The position numbers were made by a program, and so were the translations under genes. The notes beneath the pieces were generated by a model. It saw only the letters and a list, made by a program, of their open reading frames with translations, was not told the DNA's origin and ran no database searches. From Streptomyces reniochalinae (lineage in GTDB: Bacteria > Actinomycetota > Actinomycetes > Streptomycetales > Streptomycetaceae), in assembly GCF_003323735.1 (NCBI RefSeq), contig NZ_QOIM01000057.1, forward strand, positions 124,001 to 188,000: DNA of 64,000 nucleotides, written 5' to 3'. How positions within the stretch are numbered: the stretch's first letter is position 1; the number at the start of each line of letters is the position of its first letter. Shown piece by piece: positions 47,187 to 55,181 of this stretch.

Positions 47187-47795
47187 TCACTCCGGGACGG
47201 GTTCGTCCGCCAGCCGCAGGGTCGCCCAGACGGTGTTGCCGGTGGTCAGGGAAGAGGCCCGGACCCCCCAGTCGGCGGCGAGGGCGGCCACGATGCACAG
47301 CCCGCGACCGCTCTCGTCCGCGGCCTCGCCCTGCTGGAGCTGTGGCTCCTCGCCGCCCTCGGCCGGATCGTGGACCTCGAGGCGGAGCAGCGGAGCGGCT
47401 GTGCCAAGCGGCCCCACTGCCGCACGGCAGACCAGTTGGGCCTCGGGCAGGCAGCGGGTGTGCACGACGGCGTTGGTGGCCAGTTCGGAGAGCAGCAGCA
47501 CCGCGTCGTCAGCTGTCGCGGAGGGTATCGGCGGATCGTGCCGCTCACCCAGCCACCGGGTGAACGCGGCGCGCGCCCGTGCGATGTTCTGCTCCCGTGC
47601 GGGAAATCTCAGCTGCCAGCCCGGGTCGGACGAGTTCGTGGGCGGCACGGACGGGTTGCCGGAGCCGCCGGTGAAAGCGGTGGAGGAGGCTGCTGCGGGG
47701 TCCCTGCGGGCGGGGGCGGCGTACACCTGGGGGGCGCCTTCCGTCGGGCTGGTCCCGGCCCGCGGCGGGGCCGTGACACGTCGTCTGCCTGTCAC
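47187..47795 (-). CDS. RsbW-like ATP-binding protein
   Basis: A 202-residue protein with a Bergerat-fold ATPase domain of the anti-sigma kinase type. The N box is LLSELATNAVVHT, the G1 region holds the Asp in LRLEVHDPAEGG, and the G2 box is ESGRGLCIVAALAADWGV. The first 80 residues are a disordered Pro/Ser/Ala-rich extension. Such proteins usually bind an anti-anti-sigma factor or sigma factor, but no STAS-domain gene is adjacent. The GTG at 47795 follows GGTAGGGG. It is divergent from the TAXI gene (132 bp between starts). Confidence 0.85.
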   Translation of the reverse strand: MTGRRRVTAPPRAGTSPTEGAPQVYAAPARRDPAAASSTAFTGGSGNPSVPPTNSSDPGWQLRFPAREQNIARARAAFTRWLGERHDPPIPSATADDAVLLLSELATNAVVHTRCLPEAQLVCRAAVGPLGTAAPLLRLEVHDPAEGGEEPQLQQGEAADESGRGLCIVAALAADWGVRASSLTTGNTVWATLRLADEPVPE

Positions 47796-47927
47796 TATGG
47801 CCCCTACCGTTCCACTCAGCAAGCGACAGTGTGAAAATTGCACTTCGTGACAGGTGGCCGTCCGCGTGCGGCGCACGTGAGCCCGGCCACTCCCCTCTCC
47901 CCCGACTTGCTGGCAGTATCCCCTTCC

Positions 47928-48962
47928 ATGCCCAGCCTGCGTCCGCGGACCGCCTCCCGCCCGGTGTTCGGTCCGGACGGGCTCGCTGCCGGCCGCCCCC
48001 GCATCCTGTGGGGCTCGGCCGCCGTGCTCGTGGTGTGCGGACTGCTGGCATGGTGGCTGATGCCCGCCCGCGCGCCGGCTCCCAGCGGCGAGATCACCTT
48101 CGCCACAGGTGTGCGGACAGGCGTGTACGAGCGCTACGGCGCTCTCTTCAAACAGCGGCTGGCCCGCGATTTGCCCCAGGTGGAGCTGACGCTGCAGCAC
48201 AGCCAGGGGTCGGTGCAGAACGTGGCACGGGTCGCCTCGGGCAAGGCGGACTTCACCATCACCGCCTCCGACGCACTGGCCACCTACCAGCAGGAGGGTG
48301 GCAAGGACGCCTCGCGCATCCGGGCCTGTGCCCGGCTCTACGACGACTACATGCACCTGGTCGTGCCCAGGGACTCCCCGGTGAGCAGCGCCAAGGACCT
48401 CAAGGGGATGCGTGTCGGCGTCGGTGAGAAGAGCTCGGGGGTGTCCCTGGTGACCAGCCGGCTGCTCCAGGCCGCGGGCCTGGACATGGAGCACGACGTC
48501 CATCCGGTGCGAGAGGGCATCGACCGGATGCCCGCCCTGCTGGCCGCGGGGAAGCTCGATGCGTTCTTCTGGTCGGGCGGACTGCCGACGGGCGCCATCG
48601 AGCGCCTGGCGGAGCGGACGGACATCCGGCTGGTCCAGCTCGGGGACCTGCTCCCGCGGCTGCACGAACAAGGGCGCAGAACGGGCTACTACCGCGCTGC
48701 TGTGATGGCGCCGGACGCGTACCCGACGGTGCAGCGGGGCCGGTCCGTCAAGACAGTGGCCATCGCCAACCTCCTGGTGACCACGGACCGCACCGACCCC
48801 GCGCTGACGGAGGGCATCACCCGCTCGGTCATCAAGAGCAGGGACCAGATAGGGCGCGAGGTGCACGCGGCCCAGAAGGTCGACCTGCGCACCGCCATCT
48901 ACACCGACCCCGTCCCGCTGCACGAAGGGGCACGGCGCTACTACCGTTCGGCCAAACCCTGA
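47928..48962 (+). CDS. TAXI-family solute-binding protein
   Basis: A 344-residue membrane-anchored protein of the TAXI (TRAP-associated extracytoplasmic immunogenic) family. A hydrophobic segment near residues 26-46 (ILWGSAAVLVVCGLLAWWLM) is the anchor, and the rest faces outside. The binding domain has ITFATGVRTGVYERYGALFK, ARVASGKADFTITASDALAT, LKGMRVGVGEKSSGVSL and LDAFFWSGGLPTGAIER. No TRAP permease genes are near it. Known TAXI proteins bind glutamate or related acids. The gene is convergent with gluK, and their 3' ends overlap by 22 bases. No ribosome site precedes the ATG. Confidence 0.88.
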   Translation: MPSLRPRTASRPVFGPDGLAAGRPRILWGSAAVLVVCGLLAWWLMPARAPAPSGEITFATGVRTGVYERYGALFKQRLARDLPQVELTLQHSQGSVQNVARVASGKADFTITASDALATYQQEGGKDASRIRACARLYDDYMHLVVPRDSPVSSAKDLKGMRVGVGEKSSGVSLVTSRLLQAAGLDMEHDVHPVREGIDRMPALLAAGKLDAFFWSGGLPTGAIERLAERTDIRLVQLGDLLPRLHEQGRRTGYYRAAVMAPDAYPTVQRGRSVKTVAIANLLVTTDRTDPALTEGITRSVIKSRDQIGREVHAAQKVDLRTAIYTDPVPLHEGARRYYRSAKP

Positions 48963-50389
48963 CCCGCCGCCTCCGGCGCCTCCCGCGGGATAGTGATCAG
49001 CACACGCAGCCCCGCGGGGGAGTTGTGCGCGAAGGAGAGCCCCGCACCGCTGCCGGCGAGCAGGGCACGGGTGATGGACAGGCCCAGGCCCGACCCGGAG
49101 ACGTTCTGGTGGCGCCCGCTGCGCCAGAAGCGGTCGCCCACCCGCTCCAGTTCCTCGTCGGTCAGCCCGGGGCCGCCGTCCCGCGTCTCGACGGTCACCT
49201 GGTCGCCCTCCGCACGGACGGTGACGGTGACCGTGCCGCCGTCCGGGGAGAACTTCACGGCGTTGTCGACGACCGCGTCCAGCGCGCTGGACAGCGCCAC
49301 CGGGTCCGCCCACCCGGTGGCCGCCGCCTGCCCGGCCGAGGTGAGCGTCACGCCCCGGCGTTCGGCGCTGGGCCGCCAGGAGGCGACTCGCTCGGCGGCG
49401 ATCTCGGCGACATCGGTCAGCACGACGTGTGACGCGTCGCTGTGTTCCGCGGAAGCCAGGTCCAGCAGGTCGTCGAGCACCCGGGCCAGCCGCTTCCCCT
49501 CCGCCCGCACCGAGGCCATTTCCTCGTTGCCCTCCGGCAACTCCAGGGCGAGCAGTTCGATGCGCAACAGGAGCGCGGAGAGCGGGTTGCGCAACTGGTG
49601 GGAGGCGTCGGCGACGAAGGCACGCTGCTGTTCCAGCGCCCCCTCCACGTTGCCCGCCATCTCGTTGAAGGAGTGCGCGAGCCTGCGCAGCTCGGGTGGG
49701 CCGACCGAGGCGACGACGCGCGAGGCGAACCTGCCCGTGGCGATCTCGTGCGTGGCGCGGTCCAAAGTGCGCACCGGCTTGAGGACCCAGCCGGTGAGCC
49801 GCAGCGCAGCCCCGACCGCCAGCAGCATGGCGGCGGCCTCACCGACGGCGATGGCCAGCCAGCCGCGGAGTATGCGCGAGCGCATCGGGCCCGTGGGCGA
49901 GTCGGTGAGCACCACGGCCGCCACGTCGCCGTCCCTGATGACCGGAGAGGCCACCGCGATCCGTCCCTCCCGCTGCCAGGGCCACACCTGGGGCGGATCG
50001 TGGCTGCGGCGCCCGGCCAGCGCCTCGGCGTACGCCCGCGCCCCGTCCGGTCTTTCGCCCTGCGAGGCGGCCTCGCTGTCAGGGGGCACCCGCCAGTCGC
50101 GGGGGGAGGCGGCCATGGTGCGGCCGTCCCGGTAGAAGACGCCGGCGCGGATGCCGTAGAGGTCCCGGTAGCGGTCCAACTCGTGCTGGAGGGTGGCCCG
50201 GCGCTCGTCGGGCAGGCTGGTGGAGGTGACGAACTGGGCGAGGGCGGCGAACCGCGCCGTGTCGTCGATCCGGTCGACCACCACGCGCTGCTGTTCGGCC
50301 TGTGCCTGACTGGCGGCCAGCGGGAAACCGAGCGCGAGCAAAACCCCTGCCAGCAGGATGAGGAGAAGAGGGAGAAGGCGGCTGCGCAC
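48941..50389 (-). CDS. gluK: Sensor histidine kinase GluK
   Basis: A 482-residue membrane kinase. TM1 is at about 4-26 and TM2 at about 175-198, leaving an outside sensing domain of 150 residues between them. A HAMP segment (residues 198-250) leads to the phospho-accepting His264 in DASHQLRNPL. The ATP domain has the N box (DNAVKFSPD), G1 (RDGGPGLTDEE) and G2 (GSGLGLSITRAL). Position next to gluR and gluABCD matches GluK of the GluR-GluK system, reported to sense glutamate in S. coelicolor. The GTG at 50389 follows GGAG. The stop overlaps the TAXI gene by 22 bases. Confidence 0.92.
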   Translation of the reverse strand: MRSRLLPLLLILLAGVLLALGFPLAASQAQAEQQRVVVDRIDDTARFAALAQFVTSTSLPDERRATLQHELDRYRDLYGIRAGVFYRDGRTMAASPRDWRVPPDSEAASQGERPDGARAYAEALAGRRSHDPPQVWPWQREGRIAVASPVIRDGDVAAVVLTDSPTGPMRSRILRGWLAIAVGEAAAMLLAVGAALRLTGWVLKPVRTLDRATHEIATGRFASRVVASVGPPELRRLAHSFNEMAGNVEGALEQQRAFVADASHQLRNPLSALLLRIELLALELPEGNEEMASVRAEGKRLARVLDDLLDLASAEHSDASHVVLTDVAEIAAERVASWRPSAERRGVTLTSAGQAAATGWADPVALSSALDAVVDNAVKFSPDGGTVTVTVRAEGDQVTVETRDGGPGLTDEELERVGDRFWRSGRHQNVSGSGLGLSITRALLAGSGAGLSFAHNSPAGLRVLITIPREAPEAAGQGLAER

Positions 50390-50416
50390 TGTGGATGTCT
50401 CCGCACCAGGCCCGGC

Positions 50417-51157
50417 TCAGACGCCCTGCGCTGCCATGCGGTAGCCGACGCCGCGCACCGTCTCTATGAGCGCGGGCCGCTGCAGCTTGGCACGCAGCGA
50501 GGCGACGTGCACCTCCAGGGTGCGTCCGGTCCCCTCCCAGCTGGTACGCCAGACCTCACTGATGATCTGTTCCCTCCGGAAGACCACGCCGGGCCGCTGG
50601 GCGAGCAGCGCGAGCAGGTCGAACTCCTTGCGGGTGAGCGGCACCGTCGCGCCGTCGACACTCACCTGCCGGGTGGGCAGCTCGATGGTGACGGCCCCGA
50701 GCCGGATCGTGCCGGCCGCGCCCGTACCGTCAGAACCCGCCTCCTGCGGCGTGCCGTTCCCTTGCGGCGCTCCGCCCTCCCCGGCGGATCCGCGGCGGCT
50801 GACGGCGTGGATGCGGGCCAGCAACTCTCCCATGTCGTACGGCTTGACGACGTAGTCGTCGGCTCCGAGGTTGAGGCCGTGGATGCGCGACCGTACGTCG
50901 GCACGCGCGGTCACCATGATCACCGGGGTGGTGCTGCTGCGGCGGATGCGCCCGCACACCTCGAAACCGTCCTGGTCGGGCAGGCCCAGGTCCAGCAGGA
51001 CGACGGCGAAACCCGGCCGCGGCCGCTCACCCACCAGCAGCTCCTGTAGCGCCTCCGCGCCGCTGCGCACATGGGTCACCTCGAAGCCGTGCCGCGCCAG
51101 CACGGCGGAGAGCGCGGCAGCGACACGGTCGTCGTCCTCGACGAGCAGCAGTCTCAC
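50417..51157 (-). CDS. gluR: OmpR-family response regulator GluR
   Basis: A 246-residue regulator with an N-terminal receiver (acidic patch LLLVEDDD, phospho-accepting Asp56 in VVLLDLGLP, Lys in DYVVKPYD) and a C-terminal OmpR/PhoB winged helix (TRKEFDLLALLAQRPG, REQIISEVW, RTLEVHVASLRAKL). A Gly/Ala-rich linker of about 35 residues joins them. The gene starts 27 bp before gluK, so the pair is one operon. It is divergent from gluA, whose promoter lies in the 252-bp shared region. The GTG at 51157 follows GGAGGG. Confidence 0.93.
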   Translation of the reverse strand: MRLLLVEDDDRVAAALSAVLARHGFEVTHVRSGAEALQELLVGERPRPGFAVVLLDLGLPDQDGFEVCGRIRRSSTTPVIMVTARADVRSRIHGLNLGADDYVVKPYDMGELLARIHAVSRRGSAGEGGAPQGNGTPQEAGSDGTGAAGTIRLGAVTIELPTRQVSVDGATVPLTRKEFDLLALLAQRPGVVFRREQIISEVWRTSWEGTGRTLEVHVASLRAKLQRPALIETVRGVGYRMAAQGV

Positions 51158-51346
51158 CCGGCGCCCTCCTTCCCCGCTCGTCCTGTCCGTGCCGATTGCT
51201 CCGACAGAGCATCCATTCCCATCGGCGCAGGTGAGTCAAGGGCTCCCCGGCCCGCCAGTACATCCGTTACGCAGCCGGTACCGTCCCCTTTACCCAGTGT
51301 GCCCGGTTGCAGCCGGATCGTTATGCTCAATTTCAGCTCAGATGTA

Positions 51347-51376
51347 ATGACGGTCACGCAGGCGGCTCACTAGGGT
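51347..51376 (+). promoter_or_regulatory. Candidate gluA promoter
   Basis: ATGACG (51347-51352) and TAGGGT (51371-51376) with an 18-base spacer resemble a Streptomyces sigma-70 promoter, and would start transcription about 27 bases before the gluA ATG. Direct repeats of (T/C)ACGCAG(C/G)CGG at 51268-51278 and 51355-51365 flank the region and could be regulator sites. Confidence 0.45.
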
Positions 51377-51409
51377 CCTCGCAACCGACGAGGACGGAGC
51401 TACACGCCG

Positions 51410-52195
51410 ATGAGCGAAGTATCGGTGACCAAGGACGCACGCGGTCCCGAGCCCGCGACCGACAAGCTGGTCGTACTGGACAACGTCAACAAGCACTTCG
51501 GTGCCCTGCACGTCCTCCAGGACATTGACCTGACCATCGCCCGCGGCGAGGTCGTCGTCGTCATCGGCCCCTCGGGTTCCGGCAAGTCGACCTTGTGCCG
51601 CACCATCAACCGCCTGGAGACGGTCGACTCCGGCGGCATCACGATCGACGGCAAGCCGCTGCCGCAGGAGGGGAAGGAACTGGCCAGGCTCCGTGCCGAC
51701 GTGGGCATGGTCTTCCAGTCCTTCAACCTCTTCGCGCACAAGACGGTGCTGGAGAACGTCACCCTCGGCCAGACCAAGGTCCGCAAGACGGACAAGCAGG
51801 CGGCCGAGCAGAAGGCCCGCACGCTGCTCGACCGGGTCGGCGTCGGCAACCAGGCCGACAAGTACCCCGCGCAGCTCTCCGGCGGACAGCAGCAGCGCGT
51901 CGCGATCGCCCGGGCTCTGGCGATGGACCCGAAGGTCATGCTCTTCGACGAGCCGACCTCGGCCCTCGACCCCGAGATGATCAACGAGGTCCTGGAGGTC
52001 ATGCAGCAGCTGGCCCAGGAGGGCATGACGATGGTCGTCGTCACCCACGAGATGGGCTTCGCGCGCTCGGCCGCGAACCGCGTGGTCTTCATGGCGGACG
52101 GCCGGATCGTGGAAGAGGCCACCCCGGACCAGTTCTTCAGCAACCCGCGCAGCGACCGTGCCAAGGACTTCCTCTCGAAGATCCTGCACCACTGA
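51410..52195 (+). CDS. gluA: Glutamate ABC transporter ATPase GluA
   Basis: The ATP-binding subunit of the glutamate importer. All ABC motifs are standard: Walker A GPSGSGKST (about 58-66), Q-loop FQSFNLF, signature LSGGQQQR, Walker B VMLFDEPTSALD and switch His in VVTHEMGF. The 261-residue length is normal; residues 1-20 are a short variable extension. It is the first gene of the four-gene operon gluABCD and is divergent from gluR. The ATG at 51410 lies about 10 bases past ACGGAGC. Confidence 0.95.
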   Translation: MSEVSVTKDARGPEPATDKLVVLDNVNKHFGALHVLQDIDLTIARGEVVVVIGPSGSGKSTLCRTINRLETVDSGGITIDGKPLPQEGKELARLRADVGMVFQSFNLFAHKTVLENVTLGQTKVRKTDKQAAEQKARTLLDRVGVGNQADKYPAQLSGGQQQRVAIARALAMDPKVMLFDEPTSALDPEMINEVLEVMQQLAQEGMTMVVVTHEMGFARSAANRVVFMADGRIVEEATPDQFFSNPRSDRAKDFLSKILHH

Positions 52196-52288
52196 GCCAC
52201 AGAACCGCGGGGCCGGACGGCCACAGGGCCCACGGAGCAGCGCAGCAGCGCACCGGGCCATCGACTGTTCAAGCAAGGGATGTTCACT

Positions 52289-53200
52289 ATGAGGTTGCAC
52301 AAGACCGCCGCGGCGGCAGCCGCTGTTCTGGCGCTCGCCGCCACCGCCGCGTGCGGCGGCAAGGAGGGCTCCGCGGGCGACAAGCCCAAGGACCAGACGA
52401 ACGAGAAGGCGCTGCCGAAGTACGAGGTCGCCAAGGACGCCAAGGTCGACTCCCCCGTCCTGAAGAAGGCCCAGAAGCGCGGCAAGATCGTCATCGGCGC
52501 CAAGGCCGACCAGCCCTACCTCGGGTTCCAGGACCAGTCGACCAAGAAGTACTCCGGGTTCGACATCGAGATCGCCAAGATGATCGCCGCGGACCTGGGC
52601 TTCTCGCCGAAGCAGATCGAGTGGAAGACCGTCGACTCCGGCGCACGCGAGACGACCATCTCCAAGGGCGACGTCGACCTGATGATCGGTACCTACACGA
52701 TCAACGACGAGCGCAAGAAGCAGGTCGCCTTCGCCGGCCCGTACTTCCACGCGGGCGCCTCGCTACTCGTCCGCAAGGACGAGAAGGAGGTCACGGGGCC
52801 GGAGACCGTCAAGGGCAAGAAGGTCTGCTCCATCGTCGGTTCGACGCCTCTCCAGGTCATCAAGCAGCCGAAGTACGGTGCCAACGTCACCGAGCTGAGC
52901 AAGTACTCCGAGTGCGTCTCGCAGGTCATCGACGGCCAGGTCGACGCCGTCACCACGGACGACGCGATCCTGATGGGCTACGCCGCGCAGAACCCCGGCA
53001 AGCTCAAGGTCGTCGGCAAGCCCTTCTCCGACGAGCCCTACGGCGTCGGCATGAAGCAGGGTGACGACGCCCTGCAGAAGGCCGTCGCCGACGCGATCAA
53101 GGCCCACCAGGACAACGGCGACTACAAGAAGGCGTACGAGGCCACCCTCGGCAAGTCCGGCTCCAAGTTCAAGACGCCGCCCGAGATCACCGAGAAGTGA
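52289..53200 (+). CDS. gluB: Glutamate-binding lipoprotein GluB
   Basis: The substrate-binding subunit, anchored by a lipid at Cys22 (lipobox LAATAAC). The 303-residue protein is a type II periplasmic binding protein: GKIVIGAKADQPYLGFQ, YSGFDIEIAKMIAADLGF, DLMIGTYTINDERKKQVAFA, and the KVCSIVGST hinge. The ATG at 52289 lies 9 bases past AAGGGA; an in-frame ATG at 52280 is too close to that site. It lies 93 bp after gluA. A GC-rich repeat region of 206 bp before gluC may reduce downstream transcription relative to gluB, as commonly found for binding-protein genes. Confidence 0.95.
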   Translation: MRLHKTAAAAAAVLALAATAACGGKEGSAGDKPKDQTNEKALPKYEVAKDAKVDSPVLKKAQKRGKIVIGAKADQPYLGFQDQSTKKYSGFDIEIAKMIAADLGFSPKQIEWKTVDSGARETTISKGDVDLMIGTYTINDERKKQVAFAGPYFHAGASLLVRKDEKEVTGPETVKGKKVCSIVGSTPLQVIKQPKYGANVTELSKYSECVSQVIDGQVDAVTTDDAILMGYAAQNPGKLKVVGKPFSDEPYGVGMKQGDDALQKAVADAIKAHQDNGDYKKAYEATLGKSGSKFKTPPEITEK

Positions 53201-53406
53201 CGTGCCGCGCCTCGCTCCCCGGCACCAGCGCCGCGCGGGGCGGGGCGCGCCCGTGTGACCGCGCGCCGCTGTGACCGCGCGGACGCGGACCGGCTCACGA
53301 GTCACCGCCGTCGCCCTCCCGCGTCCCCCTTCCACTCGCCTCTTCTGCTGTTTCTGCTCTTCCTCTTCCTGCCGCCGCAAGCTACGCGACTCCTCGCGGA
53401 GAACTC

Positions 53407-54054
53407 ATGAACGTACTGCTCGACAACCTGGCGCTGTTCCGCGAGGGATTCCTCGGCACCTTGTCGCTCACCGCCGTCAGCGCTGTGCTCGCCGTGGTGC
53501 TCGGCCTCGTGATCGCGGGCTTCCGGGTCTCGCCCGTGCCGCCGCTGCGCATCTTCGGCACGCTGTGGGTGACGGTGCTGCGGAACACCCCGCTGACGCT
53601 GCTGTTCCTGGTCGCCTTCTTCGTGGTGCCCAAGGTTCTCTTCCCGGGCATCAACTCCTTCGTGCTGGCCGTCTGCGCCTGCGGCTTCTACACCTCGGCC
53701 TTCGTCGCGGAGGCCGTCCGCTCCGGCATCAACACCGTGCCGATGGGCCAGGCGGAGGCAGCCCGTGCCATCGGGATGACCTTCACACAGACCATGCGCA
53801 TCGTGGTGCTCCCCCAGGCGACGCGCACCGTCGTACCGCCGCTGAGCAGCATATTCATCGCGCTCACGAAGAACACCGCGATCGCCGGCGCCTTCGACAA
53901 CGTGGACCTGTTCAACATCCAGAAGACGCTCAGCAACGACGGTTACGACATCGCCGTCATCTTCATCTGGATCACCATCGGCTACCTGATCATCACGTAC
54001 GCCATCAACGGCCTCTTCCGGCTGCTGGAGAACCGTCTGGAGGTCGCCCGATGA
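53407..54054 (+). CDS. gluC: Glutamate ABC transporter permease GluC
   Basis: A 215-residue inner-membrane permease of the HisM/polar amino acid type with about five hydrophobic spans. The cytoplasmic EAA-type loop is GQAEAARAIGMTFTQTMRIV followed by LPQA. The ATG at 53407 follows GGAG. Its stop overlaps the gluD start (ATGA at 54051), so the two permeases are translationally coupled and should form a heterodimer. Confidence 0.95.
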   Translation: MNVLLDNLALFREGFLGTLSLTAVSAVLAVVLGLVIAGFRVSPVPPLRIFGTLWVTVLRNTPLTLLFLVAFFVVPKVLFPGINSFVLAVCACGFYTSAFVAEAVRSGINTVPMGQAEAARAIGMTFTQTMRIVVLPQATRTVVPPLSSIFIALTKNTAIAGAFDNVDLFNIQKTLSNDGYDIAVIFIWITIGYLIITYAINGLFRLLENRLEVAR

Positions 54055-54968
54055 GCGCGAGCGTCCTGTTCGACGCACCCGGCCCCAAGGCCCGGGCCCG
54101 CAACGTCATCTACTCCGTCATCGGCAGCGTCGTGCTGCTGGGGCTGCTCGGCTGGGCCGTCTACCGGCTCTACAACCGCGGCCAGTTCGCGGGCGAGCTG
54201 TGGGACATCTTCAACTACGCGGGTATCCGGCAGAACATCCTGGACGCCCTGCTGTCCACCCTGAAGGTGTTCGCGCTCGCGGGTGTCCTCTCGCTGGTCT
54301 TCGCCGTCGTCCTGTGCGTCGCGCGGCTGTCGGACCACAAGCCGGTTCGCTGGGTGGCGCTGGTCTTCATCGACCTCTTCCGGTCCATCCCGCTGCTCAT
54401 CACGATCTTCGCACTGTGGGTCGGCATCCTCGGTGACATGACCTCCATGTGGGCGCTCGTCCTGGGTCTGACGATCTACAACGGCTGCGTCCAGGCCGAG
54501 GTGCTGCGCGCCGGCGTCAACGCGGTCCCCAAGGGGCAGGTCGAGGCGGCCTACGCCCTGGGCCTGCGCAAGACCCAGGTGACCGTCTCGATCCTCTTCC
54601 CGCAAGCCGTGCGGGCCATGCTGCCGACGATCATCAGCCAGCTGGTCGTGACGCTGAAGGACACCTCCCTCGGCTTCATGATCCTCTACCCGGAGCTGCT
54701 GTACTCGGCCCGCCTGATCGCCAACAACACGCCGGTGGGCGGTGTCTACCCGACCGTGCAGACGGTCATCGTCTTCGGCGCCATCTACATCGCCCTCTGC
54801 CTCGCGCTGGCGTGGCTGGCGAAGTTCATCGAGCGCCGCGGCCGCAGGTCCAAGGCCGGCATCACCCCCGCGGCGGGCGCGAAGGAGCTCCAGGAGGTCG
54901 CACCCTCCGGCAGCTCGGACCTCACGCCCGCCCCCGGACAGGGCACGGGAGACGTCCACAAGGACTGA
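54051..54968 (+). CDS. gluD: Glutamate ABC transporter permease GluD
   Basis: The partner permease, 305 residues. A hydrophobic segment near 20-42 and about five more spans follow. The EAA-type loop is GQVEAAYALGLRKTQVTVSI then LFPQA. The last 50 residues are a soluble Pro/Gly/Ser-rich tail with no known role. The start overlaps gluC by four bases. A strong hairpin follows the gene. Confidence 0.95.
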   Translation: MSASVLFDAPGPKARARNVIYSVIGSVVLLGLLGWAVYRLYNRGQFAGELWDIFNYAGIRQNILDALLSTLKVFALAGVLSLVFAVVLCVARLSDHKPVRWVALVFIDLFRSIPLLITIFALWVGILGDMTSMWALVLGLTIYNGCVQAEVLRAGVNAVPKGQVEAAYALGLRKTQVTVSILFPQAVRAMLPTIISQLVVTLKDTSLGFMILYPELLYSARLIANNTPVGGVYPTVQTVIVFGAIYIALCLALAWLAKFIERRGRRSKAGITPAAGAKELQEVAPSGSSDLTPAPGQGTGDVHKD

Positions 54969-55006
54969 CGGCCCGCACCAGGTCACCACCGGGACACCTG
55001 AGCGAC

Positions 55007-55044
55007 GTCAGGGCGGCGGCTCCGCAGAGCCGCCGCCCTGACGC
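55007..55044. terminator. Perfect 17-bp hairpin after gluD
   Basis: CGTCAGGGCGGCGGCTC pairs exactly with GAGCCGCCGCCCTGACG across the loop CGCA. It ends the gluABCD operon, 38 bases after the stop. Confidence 0.88.
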
Positions 55045-55181
55045 ACGCCTCACCCGGGGAGGCCGTCACTTGACGACCGCTCAGGCAATGGGTTGCATAC
55101 CAGCGTGATCGTGCACCAGGCCCCACCGCCAGAAGAACCCCTGCCCCACCAGAACCACCAGGGGTGTGAGGTCACCACGCT

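Noticed and set aside
47914..47928. Leaderless promoter (CAGTAT) directly before the TAXI gene
   Set aside because: Only two of the important -10 bases match and no -35 element stands at a suitable distance.
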